DNA of 64,000 nucleotides from contig NZ_JAIQXE010000001.1 in NCBI RefSeq assembly GCF_020076305.1, positions 930,001-994,000 of the forward strand. Direction: 5' to 3'. Of the stretch, positions 36,263-45,447 are shown in pieces (the first letter of the stretch is position 1; the number at the start of each line of letters is the position of its first letter). Under the pieces are notes generated by a model, which did not search any database, was not told where the DNA came from, and saw only the letters and a program-made list of their open reading frames with translations. This DNA comes from Flavihumibacter profundi. Lineage in GTDB: Bacteria > Bacteroidota > Bacteroidia > Chitinophagales > Chitinophagaceae. Position numbers and translations under genes: made by a program.

Positions 36263-37177
36263 ATGGCACAACACGAGGAAGATTTTGATGCAAACCTGGC
36301 TGGTGAAGAAGGACAAACAGAGGAGACAAAATCAAGCTGGTTCAAGCGTATTAAAAAAGGTATTCTGACCAGCACTGCAGAGAAAAAGGAAACACCGGAG
36401 GGCTTATGGACGAAATGCCCGGAGTGTAATTATATCTGCACAATGAATGAATTGCGCGAACATATGTTCGTATGTTCAAAATGTAATTACCATCACCGCA
36501 TAGGTAGTACCGAATATTTCGAAATTTTATTCGATGATGGGCAACTGGAAGTTATGTTTGAAAATATCAGGTCAAAAGATTTTTTACATTTTACTGACCT
36601 GAAATCTTACGAAAAGCGACTGCAGGAAATTTGGAGCAAAACAGATATTACAGATTCAATAAGAGTAGCTTCAGGTAATATTAACGGCAATCCAATAGTT
36701 ATTGCCTGCATGGATTTTGAATTTATTGGCGGATCCTTAGGAAGTGTAATGGGGGAAAGAATATCAAGGGCTGTAGACTATTGCCTGGAGCATAAAACAC
36801 CCCTCATGATCATTTGTAAATCTGGCGGGGCAAGAATGATGGAAAGTGCTTTTTCTTTAATGCAGCTTGCAAAGGTTTCAGGCAAATTATCGCAAATGAC
36901 CGATGCAAAAATTCCCTATATCTCATTTTTAACAGATCCGTCTTTCGGAGGAATTTCAGCTTCATTTGGTATGTTGGGTGACCTGAATATTGCAGAACCA
37001 GGTGCATTAATTGGATTTGCGGGCCCACGGGTTATTAAAGAGACAATTAAACGTGACCTTCCTGAAGGATTCCAGCGCAGCGAATTCCTGCTTGAACATG
37101 GTTTTTTGGATTTCATTATCGACCGGAAAAAACTGAAAGAACGATTAAGTACGTTACTTATACTGTTCAAAAACTAA
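36263..37177 (+). CDS. accD: Acetyl-CoA carboxylase carboxyltransferase beta subunit
   Basis: 304 residues. With AccA it transfers carboxyl from carboxybiotin to acetyl-CoA, the committing step of fatty-acid synthesis. An acidic N-terminal extension (1-25) precedes a Cys4 zinc ribbon (Cys52, Cys55, Cys71, Cys74) and a crotonase-fold core with VMGERISRAVDYCLEH, PLMIICKSGGARMMES and AEPGALIGFAGPRVI, whose glycine pairs form the oxyanion holes. The partner accA is not in the window. The extension is longer than in E. coli AccD. Confidence 0.97.
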   Translation: MAQHEEDFDANLAGEEGQTEETKSSWFKRIKKGILTSTAEKKETPEGLWTKCPECNYICTMNELREHMFVCSKCNYHHRIGSTEYFEILFDDGQLEVMFENIRSKDFLHFTDLKSYEKRLQEIWSKTDITDSIRVASGNINGNPIVIACMDFEFIGGSLGSVMGERISRAVDYCLEHKTPLMIICKSGGARMMESAFSLMQLAKVSGKLSQMTDAKIPYISFLTDPSFGGISASFGMLGDLNIAEPGALIGFAGPRVIKETIKRDLPEGFQRSEFLLEHGFLDFIIDRKKLKERLSTLLILFKN

Positions 37178-37180
37178 ATC

Positions 37181-37214
37181 TTTGGCATTTAAACTAATTA
37201 AGGAGGTACCTTTG
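37181..37214 (+). promoter_or_regulatory. Bacteroidota promoter for smpB
   Basis: TTTG at 37181 and TACCTTTG (followed by C) at 37207 are exact element matches separated by 22 bases. The predicted transcript start lies only about a dozen bases before the GTG at 37234, giving a very short leader. The AAGGAGG between the elements would be outside that transcript. Confidence 0.6.
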
Positions 37215-37233
37215 CATCCTTATTTTTTATACA

Positions 37234-37668
37234 GTGGAACTCAGGAACAGAGCAGCATTTCATGATTACTATTTTGAAGCGACCTATATTGCCGGTTTGG
37301 TACTTGTAGGTACTGAGGTGAAAGCAATCCGGAATGGGAAGGTAAGTTTCAATGATGCTTATTGCGTTTTTGATAAGGGCGAGCTATATGTTAAAAACTT
37401 ACATATCTCAGAATATGCTTTTGGTACAACACAAAGACATGTTCCTACACAGGAAAGAAAACTTTTATTGCATAAAAAGGAACTTAAAAAGCTGGAAACC
37501 AAGATAAAAGAGAAAGGCTATACAATTATACCCTTAAAAATATTTTTCACAGAAAAAAATATAGCAAAGCTTGAAATTGGACTTGGAAAGGGGAAAAAGG
37601 TGCATGATAAACGTGAATCAATAAAAAGCCGGGAAGTGGAGCGCGACATAAAACGCTTTCTTAAATAA
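37234..37668 (+). CDS. smpB: SsrA-binding protein SmpB
   Basis: 144 residues from a GTG start. SmpB binds tmRNA and places it in the empty A site of stalled ribosomes for trans-translation. Conserved blocks: GLVLVGTEVKAIRNGKVSFNDAY, NLHISEYAF, RKLLLHKKEL, TIIPLKIFFTEKNIAKLEIGLGKGKK and the basic C-terminal tail KVHDKRESIKSREVERDIKR (tail that enters the mRNA channel). The ssrA gene is not visible nearby. It has its own promoter and a short leader. Confidence 0.96.
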   Translation: MELRNRAAFHDYYFEATYIAGLVLVGTEVKAIRNGKVSFNDAYCVFDKGELYVKNLHISEYAFGTTQRHVPTQERKLLLHKKELKKLETKIKEKGYTIIPLKIFFTEKNIAKLEIGLGKGKKVHDKRESIKSREVERDIKRFLK

Positions 37669-37736
37669 ATTATTGTATTTGCAGGAACATTCCTGAAAAT
37701 GCTTTTATAAATCCAATTTTTGCTTAATTTTCGGAC

Positions 37737-38729
37737 ATGCATCGTATAATTCTGATATCCTTAATGATTATTTCCCTAAACGCCGGAGCCCAAACTATGG
37801 GTGGTAGCTGGTATGGGAAAGCCGACGTAGTGCTTGACGGCACTTTTAATAACTACCTGACCGAGTTAGTAATTAAACAAAAAGGAAATACCGTAGAAGG
37901 CATATTCGGGTACTATTTCCGAAATGGCTACCAAAGTTTTTTTGTCAAGGGGACGTATGATCCTCAAACGCGACAGGTAAGTATACCAAACATTCCGGTA
38001 GTATTTTACAAAGCTAATTCCATAGACGGAGTTACCTGTAATATGAGTTTTGAAGGGACATTACGAATTTCAAAAGTTGGTAGTTTTGTTCGTGGTGCTT
38101 TCAGTTCCGACTCCAAATACAAATATACCTGTCCTGAATTACGCGTACTATTTTCGCAAGACTCCTTGGTACAGCAGGACTCTGTGATAAATAATGGTAT
38201 GGCGAAAAAGTTATGGCAACCAACAGTTGAAGATCTTATTGTAATTGACGATCCTAAAACAGCAGATGGACCTGTTATAAAAAATGCTGTCACAAGTGCT
38301 GGTTTGTCCCGTCCCGAAATAAAAGGTCCTTCAGTAAGCAGCAATTCCCTGGCTAACCTTACCAACAGGTTCAAGCAAAGGCAAACAATTGTAGCTAATG
38401 AATTAATTGTTGCTTCTGATTCTGTGCGGATCAGCTTCTATGATAATGGAGATATTGATGGAGACAGCATTTCAGTATTTCTTAATGGTAACCCGGTACT
38501 GGAAAAACAAATGATATCGGCTAAGGCCCTAACAATTTATGTTAAACTTGATCCAAACCGTGAATTTAATGACGTTGCCATGTTTGCTGAAAATCTGGGC
38601 CGCATACCGCCAAACACTGCGTTGATGGTGATTTATGATGGCGAAACACCGCAGGAAATATTCCTGACCAGTAACTTAACACAAAATGGTTCTGTAAGGA
38701 TCAGAAAGAAACAACCGCCTAAAAGATAA
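37737..38729 (+). CDS. Secreted protein of unknown function, 330 residues
   Basis: A signal peptide (MHRIILISLMIISLNAGAQ) is followed by an N-terminal beta-rich domain (GGSWYGKADVVL, LTELVIKQKGNTVEGIFGYYF, KGTYDPQTRQVSIPNIPVVF), which resembles lipocalin-like extracytoplasmic folds in its alternation. A polar linker (about 145-225) leads to a C-terminal beta-sandwich (DSVRISFYDNGDIDGDSISVF, LNGNPVL, DVAMFAENLGRIPPNTALMV). The DNGDIDGDSISVFLNG type of module recurs in Bacteroidota secreted proteins, from general familiarity, but no function can be named. It is closed by a strong terminator. Confidence 0.75.
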   Translation: MHRIILISLMIISLNAGAQTMGGSWYGKADVVLDGTFNNYLTELVIKQKGNTVEGIFGYYFRNGYQSFFVKGTYDPQTRQVSIPNIPVVFYKANSIDGVTCNMSFEGTLRISKVGSFVRGAFSSDSKYKYTCPELRVLFSQDSLVQQDSVINNGMAKKLWQPTVEDLIVIDDPKTADGPVIKNAVTSAGLSRPEIKGPSVSSNSLANLTNRFKQRQTIVANELIVASDSVRISFYDNGDIDGDSISVFLNGNPVLEKQMISAKALTIYVKLDPNREFNDVAMFAENLGRIPPNTALMVIYDGETPQEIFLTSNLTQNGSVRIRKKQPPKR

Positions 38730-38743
38730 TCTGCCAACTACAT

Positions 38744-38775
38744 AAAAAAAACAACCGCAATTCGGTTGTTTTTTT
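38744..38775. terminator. Bidirectional terminator between the secreted-protein gene and parC
   Basis: ACAACCG and CGGTTGT pair around a five-base loop with A-runs and T-runs on both flanks (eight A before, seven T after). It separates the plus-strand gene ending at 38729 from parC ending at 38795. Confidence 0.88.
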
Positions 38776-38794
38776 ATGTGGAATATCCAATAGA

Positions 38795-41311
38795 TTAAAA
38801 TAAGGACGACTGGGGTCCATCTTCTTTTTCCTTTTGCTCCCATTCCATTTCTGTACTTTTTGAATAGTCAGCAAGCTTGTTGCCAACGGCTTTCCACCCC
38901 ATCACCTCTACAAAATCAGCAAGCTTAATCTTTTGGGTACGGGCTTGTGCACCTCTTCCAGTATGCAGCATCAGAATAGGCTTCGGATCGGAAGTAACCA
39001 ATTCAAGCCTGTTACCACTTCCCTCCTTAATAAACAGGAACTTGTTTTGCATTGAAGATGTTTCAATCCGGAAGCGCTTTACATTATATTGTAATTTCTC
39101 ATTATCAAGATAAACTGCGGTTATGACCTTTTCCGGATTATACTTTTCAATCATTAATACTTTTTCGGGATCAAACCGCTGGGTCATTTCCAAATCAGTT
39201 AATTCATAATTTCCATCTGTGAATATTACCAATAATTTTTCCGTGCCTTCAAAATTTCCCAGGTAAAGACCCTTTGCTTCAGTATTCAGCCGGCCAAACT
39301 TATCGTCAAACCAAAGTTTAATAGCACTTAAAGTTGATCTTCCGGCTTCTTTAAACCTTACATTTTTAATGGGATACTTAGTAATTTGATTTCCAACTGC
39401 CCCGCGCCCTTTAATTTCAAGTTCTTCAAAGTAAAAATCCAGTGATTTATTGCGGGCAGTGCAATTCGGACTTAAAATGATATTTACTACTTCAGCTTCC
39501 CCATTGGGATTGGCGGTAAAATAATGGACTCTGCTTTTCTCATTTCCACGACTAAGGTCATATTCCTTTTCACGGGTAACTCCTGTGACATTAAACCGCT
39601 TTCCATAACTTATTCCAGTGGACCCATCAACATAAATCATATTATAAGTGGTCCTTTCATCATTTTTCTGGAATACGGCTACATGAATAATGTCTTTACC
39701 AATGTAAACCTTCTCACCTACCCTAACTACTTTCATTAGGCCCTTTCTGGTAAAAACAATTATATCATCAAGGTCTGAGCATTCAAAAGCCAACTCATCC
39801 TTCTTGAGCCCTGTGCCGATAAAACCATCGCTTCTGTTTACATAAACCTTAGTATTAGCTATTGCAACATGTTTGGCCTGGATGGCTTCAAACAAACGGA
39901 TTTCCGTCTTGCGTTCCCTGCCCTTCCCGAATTTCTTCAGCAGGTTTTCAAAATAAGCTACCGCATATTCTACCAGGTGCTGCAGATCGTAATTTATTTG
40001 TTTTATCTCCGCTTCAAGTGCCCTGATCTGCGCATTGAGTTCTTCAATATCCAGTTTATAAATGCGTCTTACCGGCTTTTCGGTAAGCTTAACAATATCT
40101 TCCCTGGTAATTGCTCTTTTCAATTGTTTTTTAAAGGGCACAAAGGCCTTATCAATGGCTTCCAGTACTTTCTCCCAGGTTTCATGCTTTTTTTCCAGTT
40201 CCTTATAAATTTTCTCTTCAAAGAATATTTTCTCCAAAGAAGTATAATGCCACTTTTCTCCAAGTTCACCGAGTTTAATTTCCAATTCCTTTTGTAAAAG
40301 GTCCTTGGTATTGTCTACTGCAACTGTGAGCAATTCATGTACACCCATGAACCGGGGCTTATGATCTACTATAACGCATGCATTAGGTGAAATACTTACT
40401 TCACAATCGGTAAACGCATAAAGTGCATCTATAGTAATATCCGGTGAAATACCAGGCGCCAGGTCTACCTGGATTTCTACATTGGCAGCTGTATTATCAG
40501 TTACTTTTTTAATCTTAATTTTCCCCTGGTCATTCGCTTTTATTATGGAATCAATTAAACCTGAAGTGGTGATGCCAAATGGCACATTCCTGATCACCAG
40601 TGTTTTTTTGTCGAGCTCCTCGATAACTGCACGAACCCTAACTTTACCACCTCTTTTCCCCTCGTTGTAATTACCAACATCCAGCATTCCACCAGTCTGG
40701 AAATCGGGGTACAAGTCAAATTTTTTCCCTTTCAGGCATTTTATGGAAGCATCTATTATTTCACAAAAGTTATGGGGTAATATTTTCGTTGACAAGCCAA
40801 CTGCAATACCTTCTGCTCCATGGGCCAGCAAGAGCGGGAATTTCATAGGCAAAGTTACCGGCTCATTTTTTCGGCCGTCATAACTCAGTTGCCAATCTGT
40901 GGTTTTTGCATTGAATGCAACTTCAAGAGCAAATTTGCTAAGTCTGGCTTCTATATACCTGGGGGCCGCAGCATCATCTCCTGTACGTACATCCCCCCAG
41001 TTACCCTGGGTTTCGACAAGTAAGTCTTTTTGTCCCATATTTACCAGGGCCTCGCCGATACTGGCATCACCATGTGGGTGGTATTGCATGCTTTGCCCGA
41101 TTATATTAGCCACTTTATTGAAACGGCCATCGTCCATTTCCTTCATGGCATGTAAAATCCGCCGCTGTACTGGCTTCAGGCCATCTTCTATTGCCGGTAC
41201 TGCGCGTTCCAGAATAACATAGGATGCATAATCCAGGAACCAGGTTTTATACTGGCCCTGTACCCCTGAGTCATTTTGGTGTACTAATTCATTTGGCTTT
41301 CCTTTCGACAT
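38795..41311 (-). CDS. parC: DNA topoisomerase IV subunit A (type IIA)
   Basis: 838 residues. Breakage-reunion subunit with catalytic Tyr119 in AAAPRYIEARLSK, preceded by the winged-helix DNA-gate region with QYHPHGDASIGEALV and GLKPVQRRILHAM. GHGAEGIAVGL-like text appears as LLAHGAEGIAVGLSTKILPHN. A coiled-coil gate (about 370-470) and a C-terminal beta-pinwheel-type region (500-800) follow. The fluoroquinolone-contact position equivalent to E. coli ParC Ser80 is Ala83, with Glu87 retained. It is the last gene of the parE-DUF1835-VOC-parC unit, 12 bases after the VOC gene. The gene pairing supports Topo IV rather than gyrase. Confidence 0.93.
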   Translation of the reverse strand: MSKGKPNELVHQNDSGVQGQYKTWFLDYASYVILERAVPAIEDGLKPVQRRILHAMKEMDDGRFNKVANIIGQSMQYHPHGDASIGEALVNMGQKDLLVETQGNWGDVRTGDDAAAPRYIEARLSKFALEVAFNAKTTDWQLSYDGRKNEPVTLPMKFPLLLAHGAEGIAVGLSTKILPHNFCEIIDASIKCLKGKKFDLYPDFQTGGMLDVGNYNEGKRGGKVRVRAVIEELDKKTLVIRNVPFGITTSGLIDSIIKANDQGKIKIKKVTDNTAANVEIQVDLAPGISPDITIDALYAFTDCEVSISPNACVIVDHKPRFMGVHELLTVAVDNTKDLLQKELEIKLGELGEKWHYTSLEKIFFEEKIYKELEKKHETWEKVLEAIDKAFVPFKKQLKRAITREDIVKLTEKPVRRIYKLDIEELNAQIRALEAEIKQINYDLQHLVEYAVAYFENLLKKFGKGRERKTEIRLFEAIQAKHVAIANTKVYVNRSDGFIGTGLKKDELAFECSDLDDIIVFTRKGLMKVVRVGEKVYIGKDIIHVAVFQKNDERTTYNMIYVDGSTGISYGKRFNVTGVTREKEYDLSRGNEKSRVHYFTANPNGEAEVVNIILSPNCTARNKSLDFYFEELEIKGRGAVGNQITKYPIKNVRFKEAGRSTLSAIKLWFDDKFGRLNTEAKGLYLGNFEGTEKLLVIFTDGNYELTDLEMTQRFDPEKVLMIEKYNPEKVITAVYLDNEKLQYNVKRFRIETSSMQNKFLFIKEGSGNRLELVTSDPKPILMLHTGRGAQARTQKIKLADFVEVMGWKAVGNKLADYSKSTEMEWEQKEKEDGPQSSLF

Positions 41312-41323
41312 TCTCCAAGCTAT

Positions 41324-41704
41324 TTATAATTCGTATAATTCTAATGGTAATCCATCAGGATCGCTAAAAAAAGTAAATCGTTTCCCTGTATATGGGTCAA
41401 CCCGTACAGGTTCAGTTATCACCCCTTTTTTTTTAAGTGCGCGTATGCTGTCATCAAGGTTTTCTACTGAAAATGCGAGGTGACGTAATCCTTGTGCTTC
41501 TGGCTTCGATGGCCTTTGTGGCGGATTGGGAAAAGAGAATAATTCAATTATATACTGACCGTTTAGCGCCAGGTCAAGTTTAAAGGAATTTCGCTCCTCA
41601 CGGTACACCTCCCTGATTACCTCCAAACCTAAAATATCGGTATAGAAGGCTTTACTACGCTTATAATTTCCAGTTATAATTGCAATATGGTGAATCGCTT
41701 TCAC
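41324..41704 (-). CDS. VOC family (glyoxalase-like) protein
   Basis: 126 residues from a GTG start, one vicinal-oxygen-chelate domain with two beta-alpha-beta-beta-beta modules: IHHIAIITGNYKRSKAFYTDILGLEV, then LRHLAFSVENLDDSI and FFSDPDGLPLELYEL. Putative metal ligands are His (IHHIA), Glu (QYIIELF), His (LRHLAF) and the C-terminal Glu (LELYE), as in glyoxalase I/YaeR-type proteins. Substrate unknown. It lies between DUF1835 and parC with short gaps of 28 and 12 bases, so it is cotranscribed with the topoisomerase IV genes. Confidence 0.88.
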   Translation of the reverse strand: MKAIHHIAIITGNYKRSKAFYTDILGLEVIREVYREERNSFKLDLALNGQYIIELFSFPNPPQRPSKPEAQGLRHLAFSVENLDDSIRALKKKGVITEPVRVDPYTGKRFTFFSDPDGLPLELYEL

Positions 41705-41732
41705 TATTTTATTTTTTCATAATATTGGCTAC

Positions 41733-42563
41733 CTATTCTGAATCAGTGACTGGCCCGCCTTTCCATTTAAGCTCAAAATCTTTCATATTCCGGATTTCCC
41801 CCTGAACATCCAATGCCCCACCTGCTGCAAGTTGTTTCAATCGCCACAATAGGTAAGCATCCCCGGTAGAATGCTTATTTTTATTCTGGAACTGTGAAAT
41901 AATTCTGCCGGCTTTCTGCCAGTCATTGGTGATGAATTTTGAGAGGTCAGCATCGTAAAAATCTTCATTATACTGAACCAGTTTTTTTCCGCCTTCCAGG
42001 ATACGAACTATTTTATTTTCCTGACTAAGCCTGGTCCATTCATCCGGGTCGATTTCAAACTCACTGAGCGTAATAGGCCTGGATAGTTTTTTGGCTTTCA
42101 AAAACTCCTTAGGCGGAATGGTGTGCAACCAGGAAGGATAAAATAATTGTCTTTTTTCATTCAGGAAAGGTAGGTTATTAAGGTAGAGGATAAATATGCG
42201 TCCCTGGAATTCTTTCAGGAAATGGAGCAACCAATAGTAACCACTAACATCATGTTTATTCTGAGCAGCCCAGATCCAGACTATTTCATCAGGATTGCGC
42301 CGAAGTGTACCTACAAGGTGGGCAATTGTTGCATAATCATCTACTTCCCCGTCTTCAGTTTTTCCTTCAAAATCTCCTCCTGACAATACATTTCGCCACC
42401 AGGCTTTGCGCAACTCCTTTCCTTCACCGGCATAGATATTTTCAATTGGTCCAACAGAATAATCGTCTTTTATTTGCACCACTTCTCCAGCCATGCTTTC
42501 ATCCATTTCAATGGCCTGCTTAAGAACCGGTATATCAGCTTCATTAAAAACAAGGTGAATCAT
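41733..42563 (-). CDS. DUF1835 domain-containing protein
   Basis: 276 residues. The N-terminal half matches DUF1835 (IHLVFNEADIPVLKQAI, DDYSVGPIENI, EIVWIWAAQNKHDVSGYYWLLHFL), and the C-terminal part (about 160-270) resembles the companion DUF3658 region (LSRPITLSEFEIDPDEWTRL, NDWQKAGRIISQF). It is cytoplasmic and Trp-rich. The biochemical role of the family is not known. It lies 56 bases after parE and 28 before the VOC gene on the same strand. Confidence 0.85.
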   Translation of the reverse strand: MIHLVFNEADIPVLKQAIEMDESMAGEVVQIKDDYSVGPIENIYAGEGKELRKAWWRNVLSGGDFEGKTEDGEVDDYATIAHLVGTLRRNPDEIVWIWAAQNKHDVSGYYWLLHFLKEFQGRIFILYLNNLPFLNEKRQLFYPSWLHTIPPKEFLKAKKLSRPITLSEFEIDPDEWTRLSQENKIVRILEGGKKLVQYNEDFYDADLSKFITNDWQKAGRIISQFQNKNKHSTGDAYLLWRLKQLAAGGALDVQGEIRNMKDFELKWKGGPVTDSE

Positions 42564-42619
42564 TGTCAGTCATTTTTAGTAAATAATCTATAAGGATTAT
42601 TTGAAAGTCGGGGCATCAA

Positions 42620-44521
42620 TCAGAGTTGACTATTTATTTCCTCTATCAGGTCCAGTTCGACTTTCAGGTTGTCAATAATAAAATCCTGTCTTTGGGGGGT
42701 ATTCTTTCCCATATAATATTCCAGCAATTGCTGAATATGTGTTTCAGGCATCACCAGGACAGGTTGTTTTCTCATATCTACTCCGATAAAACGGGCAAAC
42801 TCATCTGGTGAGATTTCTCCCAACCCCTTAAACCTGGTTATTTCCGGCTTTGAACCCAGCTTTTTGATGGCAGCATTTTTTTCTGTTTCATCGTAACAGT
42901 AAATGGTTTCCTGTTTATTACGAACCCTGAAAAGCGGCGTTTCTAATATATAAACATGGCCATTCTTCACCAGATCGGGAAAAAACTGCAGGAAGAATGT
43001 CATCAGCAATAGCCTGATATGCATACCATCCACATCTGCATCTGTGGCAATAACCACATTATTATAGCGAAGGCTTTCAATACCATCCTCAACATTCAAA
43101 GCATGTTGCAAAAGGTTAAACTCTTCGTTTTCATACACTACCTTCTTGGTTAGTCCGTAACAGTTTAAAGGTTTCCCCCTTAAACTGAATACAGCCTGGG
43201 TTTCAACATTGCGGGCTTTTGTAATTGAGCCACTTGCCGAGTCTCCCTCTGTTATAAAAATGGTGCTTTCATGTTGCTTTAGCACGACCATTTCCTTGTC
43301 TTTACCGGTAGGTTCCTCATTATAATGAAATCGGCAATCGCGCAACTTCTTATTATGCAGGTTGGCTTTCTTAGCCCTTTCATTGGCCAGTTTCTTGATA
43401 CCTGCCAGTTCTTTTCGTTCTCGTTCGCTTTGCTCAATTCTCTTCTTAAGCGCATCTGCAGTATTGGTATTTTTATGCAGGTAGTTATCAAGTTCCTTAG
43501 CAAGGAATTCAAGTACAAAGGCTTTCATGCTTTGCCCGCCTTCCTCAATATATTGTGAACCCAGTTTGGTTTTTGTTTGTGATTCAAATACAGGTTCAAC
43601 CACGCGTACAGAAATTGCGGCAGTAATGCTGGCCCTTATATCTGAAGCTTCATAATCTTTTTTATAAAAATCACGGATCACTTTAACATAGGCTTCCCGG
43701 AAGGCCTGCTGGTGTGTACCCCCCTGGGTTGTAAACTGGCCGTTTACAAAACTGAAAAGTTCTTCGCCATAATCATTGTTATGGGTAATAGCCAGTTCAA
43801 TATCATTCCCTTTAAGATGAATTATCGGATACCGTAATTCATCTTCATTGGTGCGTCTCTGCAATAAGTCAAGCAGCCCGTTACGACTCACGAATTTTTT
43901 ACCATTAAACAGGATGATCATTCCCGCGTTGAGATAGCAATAATTCCAGAGCAGGTTTTCAATATATTCTTCCTGGAAATGGAAATTGCGGAAAACGGTA
44001 TCATCTGGTATAAAATTGACCAGGGTACCATTAGTCTCTTTAGTAGTAGCTTCTTTGTATTCCTTAATAAGTATTCCTCTTTCAAATTCTGCTGTCTTTT
44101 CTTTGCCTTCCCGGAAGGCAGTAACTTTAAAATATTGGCTAAGGGCATTCACCGCTTTGGTACCTACACCATTTAAACCAACACTTTTTTGAAAAGCCTT
44201 GCTGTCATATTTGGCACCCGTGTTAATTTTACTTACAACATCAACCACCTTTCCCAGCGGAATTCCCCTGCCATAATCCCTGATTGTAACAATACGATCC
44301 TTAATTGTTAATTCAATCTGCTTGCCAAAACCCATGGTATGTTCGTCAATACAGTTATCCATCACTTCTTTCAGCAAAACGTAAATACCATCATCCGCAC
44401 TGCTACCATCCCCCAATTTACCGATATACATACCTGGCCTAAGCCTGATGTGTTCCCGCCAATCGAGACTTCTGATAGAATCTTCTGTATACTCAAAACC
44501 TGGTTTGTTGATTTCTGCCAT
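42620..44521 (-). CDS. parE: DNA topoisomerase IV subunit B
   Basis: 633 residues, the ATPase subunit. GHKL domain: [50 protein letters not shown] and a QTKTKLG lysine. The Toprim region has [41 protein letters not shown], and the C-terminal [16 protein letters not shown] and the basic end. It lacks the long insertion of Gram-negative GyrB. The size and the parC gene downstream support ParE. A TATATTTG -7 box lies 45 bases upstream. Confidence 0.94.
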   Translation of the reverse strand: MAEINKPGFEYTEDSIRSLDWREHIRLRPGMYIGKLGDGSSADDGIYVLLKEVMDNCIDEHTMGFGKQIELTIKDRIVTIRDYGRGIPLGKVVDVVSKINTGAKYDSKAFQKSVGLNGVGTKAVNALSQYFKVTAFREGKEKTAEFERGILIKEYKEATTKETNGTLVNFIPDDTVFRNFHFQEEYIENLLWNYCYLNAGMIILFNGKKFVSRNGLLDLLQRRTNEDELRYPIIHLKGNDIELAITHNNDYGEELFSFVNGQFTTQGGTHQQAFREAYVKVIRDFYKKDYEASDIRASITAAISVRVVEPVFESQTKTKLGSQYIEEGGQSMKAFVLEFLAKELDNYLHKNTNTADALKKRIEQSERERKELAGIKKLANERAKKANLHNKKLRDCRFHYNEEPTGKDKEMVVLKQHESTIFITEGDSASGSITKARNVETQAVFSLRGKPLNCYGLTKKVVYENEEFNLLQHALNVEDGIESLRYNNVVIATDADVDGMHIRLLLMTFFLQFFPDLVKNGHVYILETPLFRVRNKQETIYCYDETEKNAAIKKLGSKPEITRFKGLGEISPDEFARFIGVDMRKQPVLVMPETHIQQLLEYYMGKNTPQRQDFIIDNLKVELDLIEEINSQL

Positions 44522-44565
44522 AAACTATTAATACTTTGATCCGGCGGTTATTTCTTTAAAGCTGG

Positions 44566-44573
44566 CAAATATA
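44566..44573 (-). promoter_or_regulatory. -7 box for the parE unit
   Basis: Reads TATATTTG followed by C on the minus strand, an exact TAnnTTTG match 44 bases upstream of the parE ATG. No -33 partner at the usual distance. Confidence 0.45.
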
Positions 44574-44871
44574 AAGAAAGGCCCATCAGCTTTCATTGGT
44601 TCATTTTGCACGCCTGTGGAAAATCCAGCTTATTATTTAAATGATTGGTAATCAGTTGCAATCGGTTGATTAAATATAAAATCTGGGGAACCTGGCTTCT
44701 TCGCTTTCCCAGCTGATTTTTTATGCTTATTTTTGTCATCCGCAGTGGTTTACTGACAGCAGCATTTTTTTTTACTAACCCCAGGCTTCTGTCCAGCCAC
44801 CGGCTCTACTAACCCATTATGTGCTGATTTACAATCCGTTAATAGTTTTTATTGTTGAAAAAATGTAGAGT
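44574..44871. other. Intergenic region between divergent parE and the acidic-tail paralogues
   Basis: About 350 bases separate the two starts. Apart from the parE -7 box, a run of nine T (44764-44772) and some short C-rich stretches, no RNA gene, repeat, terminator or convincing short coding frame was seen. No exact TAnnTTTG box precedes the plus-strand gene. Confidence 0.5.
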
Positions 44872-45138
44872 ATGTATAGCTATTCCTTGTTGGAGACGAA
44901 TTGTTATTACCTGATCCAGGAGAAAGCAGAGGGGCCTATTTCTTTAATCAAAGTGAATATGGACTCAGATTATTGTTTATTCCTGACCCGTTTTGGGGAA
45001 ACGGAAATAACCGAGTGGCGCAGAAAAGATGACACGATTCATGAGATACTTGAATTGTTATCTGATGAAAAGATCAAAGTTTGGCAAGCGGCCTATTATA
45101 GTAATGAAGATGCTTTTTATGAAGATGGTGAAGAATAA
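44872..45138 (+). CDS. Small acidic protein, first of a tandem paralogous pair
   Basis: 88 residues. It shares with the next gene the order: N-terminal YxxL...YYL(I/L) strand, a CxxLxRFG(E/Q)xEI block (YCLFLTRFGETEITEW), a D-x-IHE(I/V) block (DDTIHEILELL), and an acidic C-terminus (NEDAFYEDGEE). The pattern suggests a small beta-sheet plus helix domain. It is soluble, with no signal peptide. No family is recognised. The 24-base gap to the second copy and the overlap of that copy with the YkgJ-like gene suggest one operon. Confidence 0.7.
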   Translation: MYSYSLLETNCYYLIQEKAEGPISLIKVNMDSDYCLFLTRFGETEITEWRRKDDTIHEILELLSDEKIKVWQAAYYSNEDAFYEDGEE

Positions 45139-45162
45139 TGATCATCCTTTAAAAACAAACAA

Positions 45163-45447
45163 ATGACAACTTACGCTGACCTGCAGCCTGGGAAATTTTA
45201 CCTTCTGAAAGATGATGGCAATTCTGATATTGAAATGATTTCTGTTTTAGCACTAACAGATAAATGTATCCTGCTGCGCAGTTTTGGCCAGGAAGAAATA
45301 GATTTCTGGAAATTGCGGAAAGACATAATACATGAAGTAATCGAAGAGATGGATTTTGATAGTGCTGCAGCTATTTTATCCCTTTACGATGAAGAAGAAG
45401 AGCTTGAAGATGAAGATGATGATTGGGAGGAAGAGGATGAAGATTAA
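45163..45447 (+). CDS. Small acidic protein, second of a tandem paralogous pair
   Basis: 94 residues, a diverged duplicate of the preceding gene: KFYLLKDD for CYYLIQEK, CILLRSFGQEEIDFWK for CLFLTRFGETEITEWR and DIIHEVIEEM for DTIHEILELL align without gaps. The C-terminus has become an almost pure Glu/Asp tail (DEEEELEDEDDDWEEEDED), which could mimic nucleic acid or bind basic proteins or metal ions; that is inference. Its end overlaps the start of the YkgJ-like gene by 11 bases in another frame, so the acidic tail is encoded partly within the next gene's leader. Confidence 0.7.
   Translation: MTTYADLQPGKFYLLKDDGNSDIEMISVLALTDKCILLRSFGQEEIDFWKLRKDIIHEVIEEMDFDSAAAILSLYDEEEELEDEDDDWEEEDED

Noticed and set aside
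37200-37206. AAGGAGG as the ribosome binding site of smpB
   Set aside because: It lies 28 bases before the GTG and between the -33 and -7 promoter elements, so it is probably not in the transcript.
44764-44780. T-run in the parE upstream region considered as a terminator
   Set aside because: No stable GC-containing hairpin precedes it on either strand.
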